Shown piece after piece: positions 58,300 to 64,000 of a stretch of DNA of 64,000 nt. Below the pieces are notes generated by a model that ran no database searches, had not been told where the DNA came from, and worked only from the letters and a program-made list of their open reading frames with translations. The position numbers and the translations under genes are program-made. How positions within the stretch are numbered: position 1 is the stretch's first letter; each line of letters starts with the position of its first letter. Source of the DNA: Flavobacteriales bacterium (GTDB lineage Bacteria; Bacteroidota; Bacteroidia; Flavobacteriales_F; PHOS-HE28); contig CP064979.1 in NCBI GenBank assembly GCA_016699575.1, positions 372,001 to 436,000 of the forward strand, given 5' to 3'.

Positions 58300-59976
58300 C
58301 TAACGCTGGACCACTACAGGCTGGACGGCCTGAACGACCCCATCGCTCCGCAGTTCAACAAGGTAGGCTCCGTCGGCCAGGTCGCTCACATCAACGCTCA
58401 CCGGCCCACGGGAAGACACGGCACGAAGCTTCAGCAGGCGGCCCGACATGTCGATCAGACGGACCTCATCAAGCTCTACGACGCCTTGCACCGTGATGTT
58501 GATGAGATCGTGTGCCGGGTTGGGGTAGAGCAGAAAAAGCCCAGCTCCGGCATTCTCCTCCACACTGTAGATGCCGCACGGGTTGTAGGTCCCGTCCAAG
58601 GTGGTGGCGCCGCTGTTCGTGGGATCGAGCCAAACGTGCAGTTCTTCGTTGGCCGGGTTGGGGTTCTGAGCACCCCAGTGATAGCTCATCTTGCCGAAAT
58701 AGTCCTGCACCGTTGGGCCTGTGCCATTGCCACAACCGTTCACCGTGCAACAAGACCCGCCACCGGTGAGCGTGCCGACGATGCGGTGGTTCTGGTTGAA
58801 AATGGGTGATCCGCTGCTACCGCCCTCGGTTACGCCCCAACCGTTCGTTGTCGCCACCCAGGTCACCCGCCAATGTGCCCCGCTCGCGTTCCACCACGTA
58901 CCACTGAGCAGATTGCTGGAATAGGTGCTGATCTTCTTCTCGTCACCGGCGGGATGGTGTACGCACACCCCGGCGGTGCTCGTGCCTCCGGACGCGTCCC
59001 ACCCGTTGAAGTACGGAAAGAAGTTGGCGGGTACCTGGTTATTGGCTTCCACGAGAAGGAAATCACTGCCGTTCGTGGCCCCCCCACAGTTGCTGTCGGC
59101 GCGCCGGGCACAACCTGTCATCACCTTGTTGGCCAGCGCAACCCCGGTTCCGCAGCCACTGCGTTGGTAGCGGAAGTAGAACTTGTAGTTGTTGAAGTTC
59201 GCATCTGTGCTGTTCAAGCCGCAGTGCAGCGCCGTTAGGAAAAATGGTTTGCAATCCAGAGCAGTGTTGTTGACCAGTGATCCGCTGCACCAGCCGAGAC
59301 CACCGGGTTCCACAACGCTGATCCGCACAACACCGTCCCGCTCCTGTTCCCATGCATTGCCCTCGGGGCACTCCACATCCACTTCGCAAGCATCGGCCTT
59401 GGCCGCGCCAACGAACCTGTAGGCATGCCCAACGCCGGTGATCACGAAATGCCCCTGACCGGTCACAACAGCAGGCTCGTAGTACTCGACGATGGAGCGC
59501 GGCCCCATGATCTGCGCGGTGGTGAACTGCCCGCTCGAATGGTTGTTGTACGAGGTGAACCCGCCCAACAGCTCTTCCGTCGTGGGTGAGTAAACGTGCA
59601 AAACCGCTCCCGCGGGAAGCGCAAAATCCTCGAAGAAGAGTTCCGTGGCCAAGGCACCGGGGCTCTCAATGGCAGTTCGCCAAACGCGATCACCGTTGGG
59701 CAATGGGGTCCATTGGCCATCGGTCAGCGGGGCGATGGAAACCGGCAAGATCCGCCCGTAGAGCGGCAGACTTCCTTCCGCAGCGCGCTGGTCGTCTTCA
59801 ATGGCTACTTGAGCGGCATCCAGCCCCACGGTGCCAAGAAGAGGCACATTGTTGAAGGACCAACCATGGCGCTTCGAAAATGGCGTTCCACCAACGCTCT
59901 CTTGGCCAATGGCCGCAGTAACCAAAACGACAAGGAGTACTGTAACAAGGCATCGCATAGTGACCGGGGTTTGCAT
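58300..59976 (-). CDS. Secreted trypsin-like serine peptidase with T9SS sorting domain
   Basis: A 558-residue extracellular protease. Signal peptide to about residue 24 (VTVLLVVLVTAAIGQ). A prodomain-like beta region (about 50-190) precedes the chymotrypsin-fold domain: His in FFLTALHCGLNS (about 237), Asp in NGSDFLLVE (about 290) and Ser in TEGGSSGSPIFNQNH (about 373), as in lysyl endopeptidases; paired cysteines (C-SGS, DC, GC, CC) fit that group. A T9SS type A domain ends it (LYPNPAHDLINITVQGV, IDMSGRLLKLRAV, LADGAYLVELRSDG). ATG 59976 was chosen because the minus-strand box TACATTAG ends five bases before it; ATG 60003 and 59958 are alternatives. Confidence 0.9.
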   Translation of the reverse strand: MQTPVTMRCLVTVLLVVLVTAAIGQESVGGTPFSKRHGWSFNNVPLLGTVGLDAAQVAIEDDQRAAEGSLPLYGRILPVSIAPLTDGQWTPLPNGDRVWRTAIESPGALATELFFEDFALPAGAVLHVYSPTTEELLGGFTSYNNHSSGQFTTAQIMGPRSIVEYYEPAVVTGQGHFVITGVGHAYRFVGAAKADACEVDVECPEGNAWEQERDGVVRISVVEPGGLGWCSGSLVNNTALDCKPFFLTALHCGLNSTDANFNNYKFYFRYQRSGCGTGVALANKVMTGCARRADSNCGGATNGSDFLLVEANNQVPANFFPYFNGWDASGGTSTAGVCVHHPAGDEKKISTYSSNLLSGTWWNASGAHWRVTWVATTNGWGVTEGGSSGSPIFNQNHRIVGTLTGGGSCCTVNGCGNGTGPTVQDYFGKMSYHWGAQNPNPANEELHVWLDPTNSGATTLDGTYNPCGIYSVEENAGAGLFLLYPNPAHDLINITVQGVVELDEVRLIDMSGRLLKLRAVSSRGPVSVDVSDLADGAYLVELRSDGVVQAVQPVVVQR

Positions 59977-59981
59977 CGGCG

Positions 59982-59989
59982 CTAATGTA
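59982..59989 (-). promoter_or_regulatory. -7 box TACATTAG, 5 nt before the T9SS peptidase start
   Basis: The minus strand reads TACATTAG, two changes from TAnnTTTG, with the usual short spacing to ATG 59976. It supports that start over ATG 60003, which lies upstream of the box. Confidence 0.4.
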
Positions 59990-60041
59990 GAAGGGCTCAA
60001 CATGGTTGTCAGGCGACCTGCGCGCCCTTTCTTCGCAGCCC

Positions 60042-63000
60042 ATGCCCACCACGTCCTCCCGGCTCCACGCCGTGTTGCGCCGCTACCGTTGGTGGGTGTT
60101 CGTCCTTGCCATGGGTTGGACAGGGACGGCGGGGTGGATAGCCAGCAGCCTGAAGCTGGAGGAAGACCTCTTCCAAGCGCTGCCGCGGGACAAAACCATG
60201 GAGCGCTACCGGGCGCTGCTGGAGTCCTCGGGCAATGCCGATCGCATCGCCATCGGGTTCACCGCCGATTCGTTGCAGTTGGACAGCGCCTTCGCTGCAG
60301 CCGACCGATTTGAGGCATCTGTTTCGGATGCAGAACTGCCTGTGGTGGTCTCGTCCGGCCCGGACCTCGGCCAGGTGGATGCGCTCATCGACGGCCTACT
60401 GGCGCGCCTGCCCGCCATGGCGGATAGTGCAGCTGTGGAGCGGTTCGCAGCCAGTGACAGCGCCGCCTTGAACGCCATCCTGGCGAAGGCATTGGAGCAT
60501 CTCTCCTCCCCTTCCGGCATGCTTTCGGAACCGCTGGTCTTGGGCGACCCGGCCGGTCTGCTCGGAGAAAAGCTGAGCGTTCTCAAGAGCCTTGGTGGCA
60601 TGGGCGGCCTCACCGTGGTCGACGGCCGCTTCGTTGCGCGGGACAACCGCACGGTGTTCGTGCTGGTAGCACCGGACAGTGCTGTGCGGGGCACGCCTGC
60701 CGAACGCGCGCTCGTAAACACACTCGATTCGTTGAGCGCCGCGGAAAAGGGAGCCACGCAGCCGAGCATGTTCGGAGCACTTCCGGTGAGCATGCGCAAC
60801 GCAGAGCGCATTGCCGCCGATAGCCGCAGCACCACGCTCATCTCGCTGGTGCTGGCCCTGGTGCTCGTCGTCTGGTACTTCCGCAGGGCAACTGCGCCGT
60901 TGCTCATCCTGCTTCCACCTGCGTTCGGAGCGGTGAACGCGCTCGCAGGCATGGCGTTGATCCAGGGATCGGTGAGCGCCATCTCCTTGGGTGCCGGTGC
61001 GGCGCTGCTCGGAATCGCAATGGCCTACGGCTTCCACTTCCTGACGCACCTGCGGCACAACGGCAGCGTGGTTAAGGCACTGGAAGAAACGGCAGGTCCG
61101 CTCCTCCTCGGCTGCTTCACCACCGTGCTGGCGTTCCTTGGCCTGCGCCTGCTCGACAGCCAGTTGCTGAAGGACCTCGGCCTGCTGAGCGCTCTGATGC
61201 TGGGGAGCACGGCGCTGTTCGTTCTGATCGTGCTGCCGTTGATGGTGAAGGACCGCCCGCCGATCCGGCCTAACGATCAACATGCAGCAACGAACAGTGC
61301 GTTCGCCAAGGTGCGCAAATGGGCCATCGTTCCCGTGCTCGTCATCACGGCCATCCTGCTGCCGTGGGCCGATGAAGCCACCTTCGATGATGAGCCTGAG
61401 CACCTGGGTTGGATGCCGCCGGACATGCGCCGAGCGAACGACCTGCTCTTCGGGAGTGAGCGCGATACACGTACCGTGTTCATCGTTGCTGAAGGCGCCA
61501 ACGAGGAAGAAGCACGGGCCGCGTTGGAGCGCGCCGGCAACGCACTGCGCAAGGGTTCACCGGCCATTGCCCAGAACCTCTTCCTCCCCACGGACCTGCA
61601 ACCGTCCAACGCAACCGTGAAGAAGAAGCTGGACCACTGGATGTCCCGTTTCGGCAACGCACGCGGCTTGCCGTTGTCCAAACGATTGGAAGAGGCTGCG
61701 GAACGACAGGGCTTCACACCAGCGGCGTTCCATGGCTTTACGCACTGGCTGAACGGGATGCCCAACACCGCCGCCTTGTGGGAACCCATGCCGATCCCTG
61801 ATGGCCTGCCCGGTGCGACCCCCGTCGTTGAGAAAGACGGTACCGCGCTGGTGAGCGGATTGCTGCGGTGCGGACCGAGAGAACTGGCCGAGGTGAACGC
61901 AACACTGGCTGCGCTCAACCGCACGGGAACCGCCAAGGTTGAAGCACTGGACCGCAGCATCATGGGCGAGCGCATGAAGGCCATTGCCCAACGCGACCTT
62001 GGAAAAACACTGCTGTTCACCTCGGTGCTGGTGTTCATCACCTTGCTGATCTCATACGGGCGCATCGAACTCGCGCTCATCACCTTCCTGCCCATGGCCC
62101 TGGGCTGGGTATGGATCCTGGGCATCTGCGGGCTCTTCGGCATCCCGTTCAACATGGTGAACATCCTGATCTGCACGTTCATCTTCGGGCTGGGCGACGA
62201 CTACTGCATCTTCACCAGCGACGGTGTGCTGGAGCGCTACAAGACGGGCAAGGACCATACGCGCGCCAATCGCGATGCCGTCATCCTCACCGGCATCACC
62301 ACCTTGCTCGGCACCGGCGCGTTGCTTTTCGCGGAGCACCCGGCCCTGCGTTCCATCGCCACGCTTTCCGTGGTTGGCATGCTCTGTATCCTGGTGATCG
62401 CGCTCACCGTGCAGCCGTGGCTATACCGCACGTTCATCACCGGTCGCGCCGCGAAGGGCCGATACCCGTTCACTGCGAAGAGCCTGTTCGTTTCGGTGTT
62501 CGCCTTCCTCTACTTTCTGTTCGGCTGCATCCTGCTGGTGGGCCTGTTCCCGGTGCTGCGCATCATGCCGTTCAAATTGATGGCGAAGCGCAAGTTCTAC
62601 GGTCGCATCATCATGCTCTTCACCCGCAGCCTCGTTTACATCATGATGAACGTGAGGAAGGACATCCGTTCGTTCCGCGCGCAGGTGGAGGAACGGCCGA
62701 GCATCGTTGTTGCCAACCACGCGGGCTTCATCGACATCCTGGTGATGCTGATGGTGCACCCGCGCATGCTGATGATGACCAACCGCTGGGTGTGGAACTC
62801 GCCCTTCTTCGGTGCTGTGGTACGCTTCATGGGCTTCCTGCGCAGCGAAGACACCACCGACGAGAACGTGAAGAACGCGGCCCAGGCCCTGAAGGACGGA
62901 TTCTCCATCACCGTCTTCCCGGAGGGCACACGCAGCGTAACGGGCAAGCTCAACCGCTTCCACAAGGGTTCGTTCTGGCTGGCCGAGGAACTGCAGGCGC

Positions 63001-63896
63001 CGATGGTGCCCGTGGTTCTGCACGGGGTGGGCCACGCGATGCAGAAAGGCGACTGGCTGCTGAAGGACGCCAGCATGGCCATGCGCGCACAGCCGACAAT
63101 CGAGTGGAACGACGCGCGCTACGGCAAGGGCCACCGCGAGCGCACCAAGGCCATCAGCGCGGAGTTCAAGGCGGCGTACAACGAATTGCGGATCGAACGC
63201 GAAACGCCATGCTATTGGCGCGAGAAGCTCATCCGCACCTTCCTCTTCAAAGGCCCGGTGCTGGAATGGTACGTGCGCATCAAGAGCCGCATCGACACCG
63301 ACCTGCACGAGCGGATCCACGCGCTGGTGCCGTGCGAGGCCAGCGTGGTGGACCTGGGCTGCGGATACGGCATGCTCGGCTACCTGCTGCACTGGAGCAG
63401 CGAAGACCGAAGGATCCTGGGCGTGGACCACGATGCTGCGAAAGTCGATGTGGCGCAGAACGGCTTCTCGCGTGGCGAAGCCCTGCAGTTCGTTCAAGCC
63501 GACCTGAGCTCGTTCATCCCACCGGCCGCTGATGCGTTCATCCTGAAGGACGTGCTCCACTACATGCCCAAGGAAGAACAGGCGGTTCTCCTGAAGCGGT
63601 GCAGCGGTGCACTGAACGCCGGCGGCATGATCCTCGTCCGCGACGGGTTCGCCGATGACGACAGCGCCCACGCCCGGACACGCACCACGGAACTCTTCTC
63701 CACACGACTGTTCGGCTTCAACAAAACGAAGGGGGCGCTGCATTTCCTTCGGCGCGCCGAACTGGAGACCATGGCCGCAGCGAACGGGCTTGTGTGCGAA
63801 TGGACCGGTGACAGTGACGTGACATCCAACGAACTTGTGATCTTGCGACCCCATCCCCAACCCTTCCCCGGTGGAGAAGGGAGCTTGCGAACATGA
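60042..63896 (+). CDS. Trifunctional MMPL transporter / lysophospholipid acyltransferase / SAM methyltransferase
   Basis: A 1284-residue fusion. The first about 830 residues are an RND/MMPL-type exporter with two sets of transmembrane helices (for example STTLISLVLALVLVVWYFRR near 265 and LLISYGRIELALITFLPMAL near 670) and periplasmic loops. Next is a PlsC-like acyltransferase with VVANHAGFIDILVMLMVHPR (about 888; H-x4-D) and FPEGTRSVTGKLNRFHKGS (about 958). The end is a class I methyltransferase with VVDLGCGYGMLGYLL (about 1102). This arrangement is known from flexirubin/aryl-polyene clusters of Bacteroidota, where it should move and acylate the pigment lipid. The oxidoreductase gene downstream overlaps it by four bases. 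Start ATG 60042; upstream TTG 60006 is less likely. Confidence 0.9.
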   Translation: MPTTSSRLHAVLRRYRWWVFVLAMGWTGTAGWIASSLKLEEDLFQALPRDKTMERYRALLESSGNADRIAIGFTADSLQLDSAFAAADRFEASVSDAELPVVVSSGPDLGQVDALIDGLLARLPAMADSAAVERFAASDSAALNAILAKALEHLSSPSGMLSEPLVLGDPAGLLGEKLSVLKSLGGMGGLTVVDGRFVARDNRTVFVLVAPDSAVRGTPAERALVNTLDSLSAAEKGATQPSMFGALPVSMRNAERIAADSRSTTLISLVLALVLVVWYFRRATAPLLILLPPAFGAVNALAGMALIQGSVSAISLGAGAALLGIAMAYGFHFLTHLRHNGSVVKALEETAGPLLLGCFTTVLAFLGLRLLDSQLLKDLGLLSALMLGSTALFVLIVLPLMVKDRPPIRPNDQHAATNSAFAKVRKWAIVPVLVITAILLPWADEATFDDEPEHLGWMPPDMRRANDLLFGSERDTRTVFIVAEGANEEEARAALERAGNALRKGSPAIAQNLFLPTDLQPSNATVKKKLDHWMSRFGNARGLPLSKRLEEAAERQGFTPAAFHGFTHWLNGMPNTAALWEPMPIPDGLPGATPVVEKDGTALVSGLLRCGPRELAEVNATLAALNRTGTAKVEALDRSIMGERMKAIAQRDLGKTLLFTSVLVFITLLISYGRIELALITFLPMALGWVWILGICGLFGIPFNMVNILICTFIFGLGDDYCIFTSDGVLERYKTGKDHTRANRDAVILTGITTLLGTGALLFAEHPALRSIATLSVVGMLCILVIALTVQPWLYRTFITGRAAKGRYPFTAKSLFVSVFAFLYFLFGCILLVGLFPVLRIMPFKLMAKRKFYGRIIMLFTRSLVYIMMNVRKDIRSFRAQVEERPSIVVANHAGFIDILVMLMVHPRMLMMTNRWVWNSPFFGAVVRFMGFLRSEDTTDENVKNAAQALKDGFSITVFPEGTRSVTGKLNRFHKGSFWLAEELQAPMVPVVLHGVGHAMQKGDWLLKDASMAMRAQPTIEWNDARYGKGHRERTKAISAEFKAAYNELRIERETPCYWREKLIRTFLFKGPVLEWYVRIKSRIDTDLHERIHALVPCEASVVDLGCGYGMLGYLLHWSSEDRRILGVDHDAAKVDVAQNGFSRGEALQFVQADLSSFIPPAADAFILKDVLHYMPKEEQAVLLKRCSGALNAGGMILVRDGFADDDSAHARTRTTELFSTRLFGFNKTKGALHFLRRAELETMAAANGLVCEWTGDSDVTSNELVILRPHPQPFPGGEGSLRT

Positions 63897-64000
63897 ACGA
63901 TCGGAAATTCGATGTGGTAGTGATAGGCGCAGGCCTTGGCGGACTGGAGGTGGCCTACACCCTGGCCAACGAGGGCATGAGCGTGTGCGTGCTGGAGAAG
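63893..64000 (+). CDS. FAD-dependent oxidoreductase, N-terminal part (3' end outside window)
   Basis: Thirty-six residues are visible, starting ATG 63893 (ATGA overlap with the MMPL fusion gene). VVVIGAGLGGLEVAYTLANE is a Rossmann dinucleotide-binding motif, followed by GMSVCVLEK with the acidic residue that binds the ribose. It belongs to the CrtI/tryptophan-halogenase-like FAD superfamily. In this position, right after a flexirubin-type fusion protein, a role in modifying the pigment or lipid is likely but cannot be confirmed from the fragment. Confidence 0.75.
   Translation, partial: MNDRKFDVVVIGAGLGGLEVAYTLANEGMSVCVLEK

Overview
The window comes from a high-GC member of the Bacteroidota, most likely Flavobacteriales. 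The evidence is several secreted proteins with C-terminal sorting domains of the type IX secretion kind, a FecA-like TonB-dependent receptor, a flexirubin-type trifunctional MMPL/acyltransferase/methyltransferase protein, Bacteroidota-type -7 promoter boxes (TAnnTTnG) and almost no Shine-Dalgarno sequences. No tRNA, rRNA or cas gene was recognised. Genes are dense, with many 4-bp ATGA or GTGA overlaps.

Layout. 1-12.6 kb: end of a DinB-like gene, a DUF6695-like gene that looks frameshifted, an AI-2E-type permease, a vanadium-haloperoxidase-like secreted enzyme, a complete IS3-family element (3998-5258) with 4-bp target duplication, a GNAT acetyltransferase, a TonB-dependent receptor, a GT39-like membrane protein, an S9 peptidase and a sulfotransferase. 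12.6-18.2 kb: a second DinB protein, a secreted subtilase, an orphan HsdR-N nuclease-like protein, a DoxX-like protein and a GH47 mannosidase lipoprotein. 18.2-20.5 kb is an accessory island: a REP-associated tyrosine transposase inside an array of eleven short palindromes spaced about 48-49 bp apart, a lone deoxyribosyltransferase/TIR-like protein and a possible structured element. 20.5-33 kb: a DegT-type aminotransferase, a GH38 mannosidase, outer-membrane and secreted proteins, a SUI1 factor, a YdeI-like protein whose 3' end is duplicated beyond an extra membrane-protein gene, a CrtI-like oxidoreductase and a di-iron protein.

33-40 kb: a SpoIID-like protein; surE, a small membrane gene and lpxB in one operon; then a two-gene secreted-protein locus preceded by four perfect copies of a 14-bp repeat whose copy number would change the reading frame, bracketed by 20-bp inverted repeats; then RidA, rhodanese and a membrane protein. 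40-53.7 kb: lpdA, asnB and a surface-polysaccharide run (glycosyltransferase, Wza-like exporter, Wzc-like tyrosine kinase with a Tyr-Gly tail, rfbC, WecA-like transferase) continuing through a lytic transglycosylase into uvrA by overlapping start and stop codons.

53.8-64 kb: a LOG-family protein, two neighbouring envelope proteins (a duplicated-domain protein and a barrel/TSP3/SPOR protein), a T9SS-type serine protease, the trifunctional MMPL protein and the start of an FAD-dependent oxidoreductase coupled to it, probably the edge of a flexirubin/aryl-polyene lipid cluster.

The most unusual features are the transposase with its periodic palindrome array, the 14-bp repeat that may switch a secreted protein on and off, and a recurrent placement of -7 boxes 4-8 nt before start codons, which implies leaderless mRNAs.
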